From NCBI RefSeq assembly GCF_030272615.1, contig NC_081415.1:372849009-372913008 (forward strand): a stretch of DNA of 64,000 bases. Reading direction: 5' to 3'. The stretch's first letter is position 1. Each line of letters opens with the position of its first letter. Shown here piece after piece: positions 10,807 through 21,599 of the stretch. The notes under the pieces are model-generated. The model ran no database searches and was not told the DNA's origin. It worked only from the letters and a program-made list of their open reading frames with translations. The position numbers and the translations under genes are program-made. Origin of the DNA: Cryptomeria japonica (lineage: Eukaryota; Streptophyta; Pinopsida; Cupressales; Cupressaceae).

Positions 10807-12076
10807 ATGGAAGGCTATAAACAATGTCGGAGGATTATATATTTGCAAGAAGAACTGGATCATGCTAATCAAGTGATTGCAGACATGCAAAAATAGATGC
10901 AAAAATCTCTGAAAGTGAGAAGAAGACTGTTTAATGATTTGCAGGATTCTCAAGAGTTAGTGGAACAAATTGAGACATCATCTGAGAATAGTATATCTGA
11001 AGAGACTAAAGAAATGATTGAAGTATTGAAAGAAAAGAACAAAGCATTGGCTGATCAACTAAAAGTAATGAAAAGAGAACATGAACATTTCAGCACACAA
11101 ATGACTGAAAATCTAGATACATTAAGGATAGCTAAGGATAAAGAAAGAGATCTAGAAAGAGAGAAACACCAACTTGAAGTCTTAGTATTCGATAAAAATG
11201 ATGAAATCATAAGGTTGACTAGGATTCAACAAAATATAACAGATCAACTAGGTTATGCACATCATGAAGCAATTCTGAAGAATGATGAGAACCAAGCATT
11301 GAGACTTGAAGTATCAAGGTTGACCAATGAACTTGAAACAGAGAAGAAATCCAAAGAAACACTGAAGAAGAGTTATGAAGCATCAAAGATGTTGGATGAG
11401 CAACTGAATACAAGAAGACACAACAGAGATGCAGGACTCAGTTACAAAAGAAAAGACTCTACCGAGAAAGGAATTCATACTACCAAGAGAGGAGAATCAT
11501 CAAAGCAAGCTGGAAACAGGAATAACATCAAAAGAAAGAAGCCTATTTGCAACTACTGTGGAAATCAAGGTCACACTACCAACATATGCCAAATCAGAAA
11601 AGGTAAGAAATTGAATGTCACTAAGTCCAAAGATCATTGTTACAATTGCAATAAATATGGTCACACATCTAATCAATGTAGACAAAGTCTGTTAACAATT
11701 ATCAAAAGGCAAAATTCAAAGGGTTTTGTAGAAACTGCAATAGATATGGACATAGTACCGAGAAGTGTTGGCTTAAGAAAAAGAACTATATGTGGTATGC
11801 ACACCGAGCAAATGCTAGAGGTTACCGAACTTACACAGATCCTTACCGACAATATGCAGCAGTACCATGGGATTACAATACAAGGATATGGTGTGAATGT
11901 TGTGGAAGATATGGACATATAAGTCCTAACTATTTTATAAGGTTTGGAATGAACAACTGAAGATCATGGAGAAATCCTGGTATGACATGTTTTCATTGTC
12001 ACAAAGTTGGACACTTGGCTAGAGATTGCAGAGATCAACCTATAGGAGACACTGAAGAAATAAAAGGAAAATTATA
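10807..12076 (+). pseudogene. Element I Gag-like protein with five CCHC zinc knuckles
   Basis: The start ATG at 10807 gives MEGYKQCRRIIYLQEELDHA. A TAG interrupts at 10894, then the frame is open to about 11920. The first 200 residues are coiled coil with no recognisable copia capsid core. Zinc knuckles follow: CNYCGNQGHTTNIC (about 11550-11591), CYNCNKYGHTSNQC (about 11638-11679), then in shifted frames CRNCNRYGHSTEKC (about 11730), CECCGRYGH with an eroded last Cys (about 11895) and CFHCHKVGHLARDC (about 11990-12031). Such knuckles bind element RNA. Five in a row is high; one or two is usual in copia Gag. D has the same design. Confidence 0.8.
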
Positions 12077-12712
12077 GATGATTTGGAAAAAGAAGGAAGT
12101 TGTGTCAAATGAAGAAAGCACCTTACCTACCAAGTTAGGTGCACCTATTCCAAATTAATCGGTAAAGGTATGAAGAAACTACATTCTCTAAAGGTTAAAA
12201 TCATTACAGTTCCTATTATATCATGTACTAAATTCAAAATCTCCATAGTTAAGATGTATTAGTAAGTTTGAAGTTCTATCAAAGTCTTTTGAAGCACTTT
12301 ATAGGAAACCTGTCAAGTCGGTGAATACAGGAAGCCTGTCAAGTTGGTAAATGAAGGAAGCTTGGTTACTTGGTTAAAACAAAAAGGAGAGTAAACTGGT
12401 TAAAGAGGAACTGAGTGCATTTAATGTTTTTGACCTAACCCGCACGGAGCCGGATAAAGTATTTTGTGTACTTAAAATCACTTTCGCAGTCATTTACACT
12501 TACCAAGTTTTTGAGAGAGCAGAGCAAGCAATTCCAAGGTGATCAAAACCTCATTCAAAGAAAATCCAAGGTATTTACATCAAATCTCAAAGTATTGTTA
12601 ATCTCGTTTACCGATCTTATCTTGTTGCCATTATTTGCTAAGCTTAAAGCGTCTGTTGTTTGAAATCCTGAAACCCTAAGGACTCTTTACTAGTTTTTAC
12701 TTGAAATCTTAA
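12077..12712 (+). other. Spacer between the two ORFs of element I
   Basis: About 640 bp without a recognisable domain. Imperfect short repeats of GAAGCCTGTCAAGTTGGTAA type occur around 12305-12375. A pol would normally begin here or inside Gag; none is present. Confidence 0.5.
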
Positions 12713-15700
12713 ATGGCGCCCAAGATCCAAGATCCCATTGTTGTTAAGAACTTATAGAAGCCCTCATTGAAATACTCTTTGACTCCTAAAGTCGCCTTCA
12801 AACCGGATGAAAAAACCGCCTTTTCACTCATCCCGGATCGAGTCTTGTTAGTCGAAGATGTGAGATTCTTCACCAAATGTCATGTTGAAGAACTTGGTCA
12901 TGTTGAAATCAGAGACACCTATGATGAATTATGTACCGATGGTGTATTAAACAAAAAGTATGAACACATCAAAATCAAGGGATTAACTGAAGCCCTAACC
13001 TATCACCGTCTATTCAAACCCCAGTGGGTCAAGTTTGTTTTGAGAAGAGTTCATGATGATTTCATGTGGCTAGAAGAGCAACCATTTAAAATCATCACGG
13101 AAATCATTCATGTGATCATCGATTATCCTATTTATGATCATGCCCGAGCTCAGAAGATGATATCAAAAAAGGAATTGATCAGTTTAACCGGAGTAGAATC
13201 AGATTACAGAGGACTGAAATTGAACAATGTCACTGATGCAAAACTTAAGTTTTCTATTAGAGTAATTAGTTACTGTTTCTTCCAATCAGCAAGGGAAAAT
13301 AGTGTGCCCTGTGCAGCAGTTGACTTAGCTTATAAAATTGTGAAAAAGGGGATGAAAATTGACTTATGTGAGGTGTTACTGAAGAACCTATTTGAGAATC
13401 TGAACACAATAAGGAAGCCGAAAAAGAACAACTTGGCAAATACACTAAAGTTTGGTTCACTTCTTGTATGCATGTTTTTCTACTTTGAAAAATTCTTTCC
13501 ATCAGTCGGTAAAGTAGTTTGGGAGCTACACCGACCAATCACCCATCAAGATTAATGACTTCATCAAGAAGTTAGGAGATAATTTCAATGATATCATGGA
13601 TGATTAATTCAGTAAATTTCAATAGAAAATGCATAACAGGTACTGAATTCCACCCCAGCTAGTGGAGAAATATAAAGATGACATATGCTTTGAGGTAGAC
13701 ACTGATTACTATTATGTGAATGTTGTGGAACCAAGAACTCAATCTTTTCCACCTATGGGTTATGAGATTGACTTTGACATCACACAACAACAAATTGATG
13801 CATTTATTACATTACCAAGGCATCCTACCAAGCTGAGGTATGGAACCTATGAAGAAGTGAAGGGAATGCTAAAAATGAGCATTGTAGTACCCAAAGCTAC
13901 AAGAAAAGCAACAAAGATGATAAAGGTTTTAACGAAGAAATTCGAAGAAGATTCTTCCTCTACACCTGTCAAAGGCACTCTTGCCATCACCGAAGAAGAA
14001 TCTGAAGCTCAAGAGGTAGCTATAACACTGAGCACCGAATTGCCTAAGGGTAAAGTGTTAAAAAGAAAGAAACAAGACACTTCAAAGGCCCTACCGACTC
14101 CTCCAACAAAGAGACCTAACACAAGAGCATCTGCAACATCACCGAGTAAGAAACAAAAGAGTGTTACTGCTCCCAAGGTAACAAAGACATACAAGAAATC
14201 TACTCGGAGACTCATTTTGGCAAAAGAGTCTAGTGATACAGAATCTGAAGATGTAAACAAATTCCAGATTGTCAAGAGCAAGAAGGTAAATATACATAGT
14301 GTTGAAAACTTCTGTGCCAATCTGAAAGAATATGGCGGATTTGGTTCATTTAGATATGTCAAGTATGAAACTAGAAATAATGATGAGAAGAGACAAATTG
14401 AAGAAGCTGTCATCTGCACACTTCTATAGTTCTGGTTAGCTCCATTGGAACTAGTAAAGTCACTTCCAAATGAACTTTACTTGCATATTGTGGAAGTATG
14501 CAATGGACTCAGAGAAACAAATCAGAGAAAGAAGTCTAGTCCATCTATTTCTTGTTATGTCAGTAGCTGAAATAAAGGAACATTTAACAACCTACAATTC
14601 AAAGTTTCTTATCAAACAAAGAGCCTTAAAACTAATGAATGGGCTATATATTGACGTAGAGAATGAGAGAAAAGCAAAATGGCAGGAAATCTTCAAAATC
14701 AAGGATGTCGGTGAACAAACTATAGTTGAAATCATTGATGTCACCGAGCACAATCCTAATGTCACCGAGCACGATCCTGATGTTACTGAACAAGACCCGA
14801 CTGACACTATTCAAATAGATGAAGATGTCATGGATACAGAGGAACTGGAGCAGGAAATGATAGAAGGCACTACATATGCAAAACTTGTATCTAGTGAATC
14901 CATTTTAGAACAAGTTCAGCCTTATCCACCGATCAATCCACCTATCTCTAACGAAGCTCCTTAGGATACAGCACAAGGCACCAAAGGTCACAAGTCTACA
15001 GCAGGAGAAGATACTACTCTAGAACAGACCTCTCAAGCACTGAAAATGTTGTAGCTGAGACACCCAAAGACACCACAGAGGCTATAGGAACCGACCAAAG
15101 TGTTGTCTCTATCGAGCAACCAATCGAGGGTCAGCAAGCCTCCCAAGCTATTGTCTTGGTCCAACCGACCAAAAGTAAAGAAAAGAAAGTGAAAAAGCAT
15201 AGTTTCAAAATTGATTTATCTAAACTAATAGTGTTGCCCAATATGGATATATCAAAATTAAAGGGGCAAGCACTCATTGATTTTGGTGAACTGTGCAAAG
15301 AAAAGGCTGAACAAGAAAAATAGATGGCCATACAAAAGAAGAATAAAGTACTTCAGAAGGTGAAGACACTGCTATCAGATATGCTACCTACAACTATAGT
15401 GTCAACCGATGCAACCATCCATATTCAACTGGATGAACTCCTTAATCAAATAGAAACATCCAGAGTTGATGCATCTGAGTATTTGAGCAAGCTAAAAGGC
15501 AAGGAGCTTACTGCAAAAATGATAGAAGAGGTACAGAAAGCTCTAGCTATTGGCAAAGTCAAACTTGTCAAATTCATTGCTGAGTTGTCCCCTCAACTCA
15601 AGCACATTCTTTATTTATTTCAGAAACTCTGTACACTTTCTATATTCATTAAAGACATTAAGAATAAAACTGATGCAATTGAGAAAGAGATCACCGATCT

Positions 15701-16064
15701 CTCAAGCAAGTTGACCACAGAGCCAAATTCAATTCATAATTTTTATACAAAGTTACAATAGCTCAAGGCTCAACAATTGGACTTAAGAAATGAAGAACAC
15801 AAGATCAGGATGGATATAATGACACTCCAGACATTATTCCTTCCTCATCTTTCATCAATCCAAGAACAGATTAACCGAGCCACATGCTTATCTACTACAC
15901 AAGAGGGAAGCACTCTTGATGGCTTAATATCACTATTGGCTGATATTCAAGCACAAAATTCTTTAATGGAAAGTGTAAAAGATGCACTCTCTGTCGCTCT
16001 CACTGACACCCGGAATAAGTACAAATCCATTTTTTACCAGTTACCACCCCCAGATGGAAATTAA
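12713..16064 (+). pseudogene. Element I second ORF: large non-canonical protein replacing pol
   Basis: The start ATG at 12713 aligns with the D start at 58046. Part one (to 13555, after one TAG near 12755) is a globular domain of about 270 residues sharing with D the landmarks VEDV, YEHIKIKGL/YQHIEDLGF, VLRRVHDDFMWL/VLSRVHGEFIWL and KIDLCEVLL/KLDLCGWML. Part two (13662-14964) has basic, nuclear-signal-like runs (KVLKRKKQ, PSKKQKS), acidic Ser/Glu tracts and three VTEHDP-like repeats. Part three (15324-16064) is coiled coil. It is broken mostly by TAG codons and a few frameshifts. The globular part may be distantly related to the putative plant transposon/mobile-domain class, but I cannot show this. 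Function unknown. Confidence 0.7.
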
Positions 16065-16410
16065 AGTTTTTGATGTTTGTCAAAAAGGGGGAGTGATACA
16101 GTTTTGATACAATATTGAGAATGATAGTATTTGGAGTATAGTATACAGGGGGAGTATACTGAGCAGAATAAGCGAAGTATCCCAGAGCAGTATACAAGAC
16201 AGTAAGCAGAGCACACAAGAATAGAACCGAGCATGCAAAATCAGAGTTATGTACAGTATAATGATAAGGGGAGTATATCTGAATATACTATTTCATTGAC
16301 TATTGTATATACTGCCAAGTATAGTCATTTTGCAAAGTATATAGATTTTTGAGTTATGACTTTGAAAGTAGTTTTTGTCAAACATCTCAACTAATGTCAA
16401 AAGGGGAGAT
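16065..16410 (+). other. Element I 3' tail with repeated G-tracts and polypurine tract
   Basis: G-tract motifs occur at about 16085 (AAGGGGGAGTG), 16149 (CAGGGGGAGT), 16265 (AAGGGGAGT) and 16399-16410 (AAAAGGGGAGAT). The last directly abuts the 3' LTR and is the polypurine tract. Similar series exist in H and D. Confidence 0.75.
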
Positions 16411-17536
16411 TGTTACTACTTATCAAGTTGCCATTAGTTTTTATATCCAAAGTCATACTATATACTCTAGTCGGTTAACACTACCAAATCATGCAGTCGG
16501 TATACACAGAGAAGTTGGTATGCATAGTCTAGCCGGTTACAGAAAAAAGCAATCACAGAATGTAGTATACACTGAGTTGTCTACCATGTATCTTTTTATG
16601 TCTACCGAGCAGCAAAGATGACACACCAAGTGAAATGTGTTACCAGATTCATTGAACCTGGACATGCATATGAAAACGTGTTACAAGATCAAGGCACATC
16701 TAATCGTTATCACATTGGAAATTGCACTAGAAGATTGTGTATGATTTTGAGGTCAACTAACCAATGAAATATTTTACATGGTTATAAATCATTTTTGTAA
16801 GATCGAAGCAATGAATTGGATCACCATCTTAAGAGATCTATTTATATAGCATGAGTTAAGGGTGTATGTATGAGAAAAAGAAGACTGTTATAGAGACACA
16901 GAGGTCACCGAGAAGGTTTTCAGAGAACAGTCAAAGAACAGAGTAAACAGAAGGGTTTACCAAGTTACTATATGGGTTACCAAGGTATGCTATAAGCAAG
17001 GTAATCTATTCTGAGCACATAGAATCTGCTATAACATTTCAGATGTAAAGTTGCAGATATTTATAATGATTTTATTGTAATATTGTGAAGTTGAAAGAGA
17101 AACCTTTAACAGGGTAAAAGACTCTAATCAAGTCTATAAATTGTAAAGCCTCTAACCAGGTGCAACATTTAGATTAAGTGTTGTAAAATCCTTTAGCAAG
17201 GTAGATCTAACATATCTTGTTACTCCTAACAAGGTAAGCTATCAGAAATAGCTAATATGTAGCTCTGACCAAGAACTCTTTATTATTGCAGTAATGAAGT
17301 TGTGGGTGCCATCCCCACCGCATTTTTTCTCTCTAACCAAGAGTTTCTATGTAACCAAAATATATGTGTTATGGAGTGAATCATGTATGATTGTTATCTA
17401 TTTGTTTTAGCTTTATTTTATGTTACTGCACTATTCGGTTTATGCATAACAGTAAAGTTATTATTCGAGAAAAGTTTTGGAGTACGGATTCACCCCTCCC
17501 CTCTCAGTACATTATCTTTCCATATTGGGCCTAACA
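16411..17536 (+). repeat. Element I 3' LTR
   Basis: It begins TGTTACTACT and ends CTAACA, followed by the AAATA duplication. It matches 9605-10744 throughout, with many C/T and G/A differences and a deletion of about 16 bp near 16629. The hairpin with C-rich loop recurs at 17484-17512 with one arm weakened by transitions. Confidence 0.92.
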
Positions 17537-17654
17537 AAATATACAAAGTAAGGCATTGTGACAAGTGAACAAAAGGAGATCATTTTCTCAGGGGGAGCAC
17601 TTTCAGTTTTGGATTTTTCTCATGAGTGTTGCCATCAACGCCAAAGGGGGAGAT
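17537..17654 (+). other. Element H 3' tail after element I, with polypurine tract
   Basis: This resumes the H tail interrupted at 9604. A CAGGGGGAGC motif lies at 17589-17598, and CCAAAGGGGGAGAT ends at 17654 directly before the 3' LTR. It is the functional-type polypurine tract for plus-strand synthesis. A similar GTTGCCATCAA.. block precedes the D tract. Confidence 0.8.
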
Positions 17655-18537
17655 TGTTGGCATTAAACACTCAGATGAGAATGGTAGATGTTGTCATTGA
17701 TGGCAACAAAGTGGAAACAAGGTTTCATAGGTTCAATCAACAATAGACTTCACCTACCGGCATCGACAGATACAACAAGGTTTATTCACACCGGCATCTA
17801 GTTTACACCGACAATAGATCATACCAGCATCCAAAGCTAACTTGGAAATAATATTGTTTATGTAATGTAAATTGTAATTGTATGGCCGACATGATGTACT
17901 GTAAAGAATCATTTGAAATGAAGTAGGTAATGAAATGTGTGTATGTAAGTGGTATATGTGATATGATATTGGATAATTGTATATGCACTTTGATGTGTTT
18001 ATCTTGAGAGGGAATAAGAAGAAGAGCAGATCAAAGACTATTATGTGTAAGCAAAATCATTTACCAGCAAGGTTTTTGGCAGAGGTATTAGAGAGAGCCT
18101 AAACCAATCCTGAATCTAACATTGTAGATGTTATTTTGAAGTAGTACATTGTTATTGGATTTAACCATCCAATTATGTAGTCAATGGGACTCCATTTTTG
18201 TTGTTGAGCAGTGAGCTCTAGGCAGTTGGCCTTCCTACATGTGCAGGCCCCTATTTTACTAAGTAATATTTATTCATATTGGCTAGTGAGTAAATATTAT
18301 GGATCACAAATCCCACCGAGGTTTTTCCCTTACTGGGTTTCCTTGCCAAAATATCATGTTATGGTGTGCATTGATGCCAATTATTTTGTTTCTCTTTACT
18401 GCATTATTGTTTGCCTACCAGTATATTAATTTCAGTTACAACATTGCAAATAAGTTTAAATCTTTCATCTACTGGTCAGACACTGATTCACCCCCCCCCC
18501 CCTCTCAGTGTCTTTGGGATTAACCAAGTATCCAACA
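17655..18537 (+). repeat. Element H 3' LTR
   Basis: It starts TGTTGGCATT directly after the polypurine tract and ends ATCCAACA directly before CATAA. Near the end it has a 9-bp stem (AGACACTGA at 18478-18486 with TCAGTGTCT at 18505-18513) around a 12-C loop. The segment 18170-18250 (GAGCAGTGAGCTCTAGG and GCAGGCCCC) is shared with the D LTR, so H and D are related families. Confidence 0.92.
18478..18513 (+). promoter_or_regulatory. U5 hairpin with poly-C loop, element H
   Basis: The 9-bp arms AGACACTGA and TCAGTGTCT pair perfectly around TTC-A-poly(C)-TC. The structure would sit in leader RNA just upstream of the primer site. Its counterpart in D has different outer base pairs that also match. 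Confidence 0.55.
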
Positions 18538-18542
18538 CATAA
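18538..18542. repeat. Target-site duplication of element H, right copy (CATAA)
   Basis: Identical to 8301-8305; it directly follows the LTR end. Confidence 0.9.
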
Positions 18543-20129
18543 CAACATCCTCATGCTCCACCTCATAGTCATTCAAGTTATCATTGAATGCCCTCAGATG
18601 TTCCTCACCAGTTATAGCATTATTTTCTGCAAACATACTAAATTTATCCCTTAAGTCATTTGGGATGGCATTGGAATATCCTGGGATCCCATCAAAATGT
18701 AATTGCCTATATCTTTCTAGGTGAATAGGTCTTCTTTGAAATTTACCTACTATAGCTCGTCCTGCAACATTTGTTGTGGTATTAGCTACAATAGCACATG
18801 TTCTAGTGCTAACCCTTGTAGTAGTATTAAAATCTTTAGAAAATTGGGGTTGACTACTATTTTGAGTAGTCACTTGGCTTTTCTGCCCAAAAACTAGAAT
18901 TCCAGTGTTCTGAGTATTCTGGATATTTTGGGTTGGAGTACTCGCAATGACATTTGGTGTTGTTGTAGAAATTACACTAGAAATAGCCCAAGTTTTAGAT
19001 GGGCCAGAAATGAATGAAGCACTGTTTAATGTTGACAACTTAAGAAAATCAATTTTCCTTTTCATCTCTACATTTGAGGCTTCCATTTCAACTCTCTTCA
19101 ACTCTTTTGCAAGAGTTTAATTTTCTATTCTAGTTGTTTCTAGCTCAATGCCAATTTGGGATAACTTTTGACTTAGATCTGGGATAGTTGAAGATTTTTT
19201 ATCATCTATCTTAACACCAAAATCTTCTGTTTTCCTTTATCCAGATCTAATTTAGGAATCTGAATACTTGGCTAACTAAGATCTACTAGCCTCTAGTTAT
19301 CCATATTACTCTTAGTATTTTCCTTTGTGATATTTTTAGATTTCTTATCTAAAATCTCTCTTAAAACATGGCCCTCAACACTAGGCTAAAAGTTTTCCTT
19401 AGCCAAGGCTTTGAGTGTTGCTAATTGTCGTATGAAACCATCTCTCTCTATCACAACTCTAATAACTTCATATTCCTTTTCCTTTTCTCTTTTACTTCTC
19501 AAATGTATTTATTCTTGGAGTTCTATTCTCAATGTGTCTATGTCTCCAAAAAATTCTTCTGGATCTAGTAGAGTTATCTCAGATCCAGAAGTATCATCTA
19601 AATCAATCAAGTTCACATTATCTTGTTCTCGTATTGACTCATAACCATAAGAAAAAATTATTGTGAGACTTGGAGGAGGAGGTACACCAACAGCATTTTC
19701 ACTTTGGTGAATTCTACTTCTACTCTAACCTCTTGTCTTTTCTGAATATTGAACTTGAGTACATTCTTTTCTATGTGGTTACATTTCTTCTTGAACGGGT
19801 GTATCAAATAAGGAATTGAAAAATCCTAAACTATCTGATTCAGAACTTTTAGAAGATGATGCATGAGCCTTAGGAACATGATTTAACTATGACTTACTTG
19901 CATTCTTGTGCTTAGCCTTCCATGATGAGGGAGCGGTAATTGTATTTGCATTTCTTCTTATCCCCTGTCTCTTTGGAGATCCATGAATCTCTTCCAACTT
20001 TTCTTCAAGATGCAACCTCATGCAACCTTTGGTGTTCTTCTCTTTACTCATAGTATCAGAATATTTCAAAGATTTGTTAGAATTATTCAAAAATAGATGC
20101 ACGAGCCATAGAAACGTCAGAGTTGCCAC
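18543..20129 (-). pseudogene. Element A Gag N-terminal part
   Basis: The minus strand carries a long degraded Gag N-terminus. The frame 19101-18543 has a Thr/Asn/Ser-rich region and then HFDGIPGYSNAIP and EEHLRAFNDNLNDYEVEHED, which resembles the start of a gypsy capsid (the usual F.G....P..HL..F). Further upstream (20129-19887) is a basic segment starting MATLTFLWLVHLF with KRQGIRRN. Several stops lie between 19100 and 19880. The reading frame passes directly into 8305-7749 once element H is discounted. Confidence 0.75.
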
Positions 20130-20370
20130 CCAAATTGCTTCAGGATATCAAATAATATACTACTTGATAATCTTTGAAATAAATTTGTGAACCTTATTCA
20201 CAAACCAGAATATCTTTCTCCTGAAAACATAAGACACCCTTTTCACAAGAAAACATGAACCAAAAATGCAAAACTACGGGCTCAATCGTTAAATCACATA
20301 GATACTATGAAAACCTCTACTATATTTTAAATAAAACCCTTCTAACCAGAAACTCTTTACTGTTAATATT

Positions 20371-20386
20371 CCCAACAGAGTCACCA
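20371..20386 (-). other. Primer binding site of element A (TGGTGACTC type)
   Basis: The minus strand reads TGGTGACTCTGTTGGG four bases after the LTR end. This resembles the TGGCGACTC primer sites used by Tat/Ogre-type gypsy elements. It lies between the LTR and the gag start. Confidence 0.7.
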
Positions 20387-20390
20387 TTTT

Positions 20391-21560
20391 TGTTGGTGCC
20401 CAAAAATGGGTTTACACTGACACAAGGCAGAGACCAAGCTATTTTCTTCTAAATATCTATGGAAAGCCACTTCCAACTATTAATATTATTCAGACTTGGA
20501 CCAACAATAACAAGGATACAAGATCCTTCTGCACTTTAGGCTCTACAAAACATGAGAGGGTGATCCCCATGCCAATTTGTGACTTATACACCACACTCAC
20601 AAATTATACATGAAACAAAGTAGATAATCTCATATAAAGACTTAACAGAAAGGGAGAATGCTCAGGAATGGAAAATTCCTTAGTGATCCTCAGCCAATTT
20701 GGAGCATGAGATTATTAAAACACGTGACAACATATATATAAATGAAAAATATTCTAATAGTCAACAAGTTATAGCAAATAAGTGGTGATTCCAAACATAA
20801 AATCAACACCAAGATAGTTGCTTAGCTATGATCAGTGCCTTACTCCATTGGGTACATGATTCATACTTTATAAAATGCATTTCGACAAAATTTATCTAAT
20901 AGAATATAAACCTAGATAATAGTGCCTTGCAATACATCATATTTGCAACCCCAACTTAGAACTACTTATAAAAATCCATGCAAATATCCCTACCACTTTG
21001 CAGTTCTACTCAAGCATTTAATTATCCCCTTAGACCAAAGCATGAACAGAAAATGCATACACCACAATAGTGCAATGAATGATAAAATCCTTGATAATAT
21101 GCATTCAAAACATGATAGAATAATACACTGGAGAGAAATGGGTTTGAATTATATTTCTATTGAATAATTCAGCTCTCTGTCAGGATACAATTCATACATA
21201 ACTCCTTCAAGAACCTACAAAATTATAGACATAAGACTCTTTCTATTTTTGCTCTGTAAAATGACCTTTTAAAACCTTTTGTTTCACCTAAACTTTTCTA
21301 TTCGAAATAGAAATTCAGAACACTCAAGCGACCAAAAATTGGAATATCGTCTCATAGCCCTGAATTCCCTTTTATAAAAAAACAAGGGAGCAAACAAGCT
21401 TTAGGCCAGAGGAGACACATGTCATCTCAAAATGATTACATACAATTGTATTCTCTTACACAAACATTCATCCTTAATCAAAGTCTGCAACCACTTTCTC
21501 TAAAACTCATAATGAATTTTATCGCCATTTCTGTTATATAGGTTCAAAAATATCTGCCAC
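20391..21560 (-). repeat. Element A LTR (outer end approximate)
   Basis: On the minus strand the LTR ends TTTTTGGGCACCAACA (plus 20391-20406) followed by the primer site. A TATA-like TTTTTATAAAAGGG lies on the minus strand near 21370-21385, giving a long R-U5 of about 950 bp. The outer start, near 21500-21600, could not be fixed because the partner LTR is not in the window. It resembles the LTR at 25116 only loosely (shared CCAAC-AA..GG.., CTGCACTT-AGGCTC), so the two are different subfamilies rather than a pair. Confidence 0.6.
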
Positions 21561-21599
21561 TAGAAGACAAAAACAGTTATAAAAACCATTTGCAACCTT

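Larger units (their letters stand above)
9605..17536 (+). mobile_element. Element I: copia-like LTR element with Gag and a large non-canonical ORF, no pol
   Basis: It has two full LTRs (9605-10744 and 16411-17536), an initiator-Met-type primer site, a Gag-like ORF with five zinc knuckles, a second large ORF and a polypurine tract AAAAGGGGAGAT. No RT, RNase H, integrase or protease motif is seen in its 7.9 kb, and there is no room for a normal 4-kb pol. It inserted in the tail of H with an AAATA duplication. LTR divergence is several percent by eye, mostly transitions at CpG sites. It is best described as a non-autonomous copia-type element. Confidence 0.9.
8306..18537 (+). mobile_element. Element H: copia-like, internally deleted LTR retrotransposon containing element I
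   Basis: H runs from TGTTGG at 8306 to CCAACA at 18537 and is flanked by CATAA on both sides. Without nested element I it is only about 2.3 kb: a truncated 5' LTR (8306-8518), a C-terminal coiled-coil ORF (8560-9342), a G-tract tail and a full 3' LTR (17655-18537). The primer site, gag and any pol are missing, so a deletion must run from inside the 5' LTR into the second ORF. LTR sequence and the ATGTCAAAGGGGGAG tail relate it to D and I. It interrupts the gag of element A. Confidence 0.9.

Noticed and set aside
10591-10896. Signal-peptide-like N-terminus (MYDCYLFVLALFYVIALF) fused to the I Gag start
   Set aside because: The hydrophobic part is LTR sequence and crosses the LTR end and primer site; the Gag start at 10807 is a better choice. 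The same peptide recurs in the 3' LTR at 17383.
12767-13555. Calling the I/D N-terminal domain a plant mobile domain or transposase
   Set aside because: Some patterns resemble putative plant transposon proteins, but no catalytic residues can be named and no search could be run.
18491-18502. Poly-C runs as assembly artefacts or telomere-like repeats
   Set aside because: They occur at the same place in the LTRs of H and D, inside a paired stem, so they are part of the LTR; only exact run length is doubtful.
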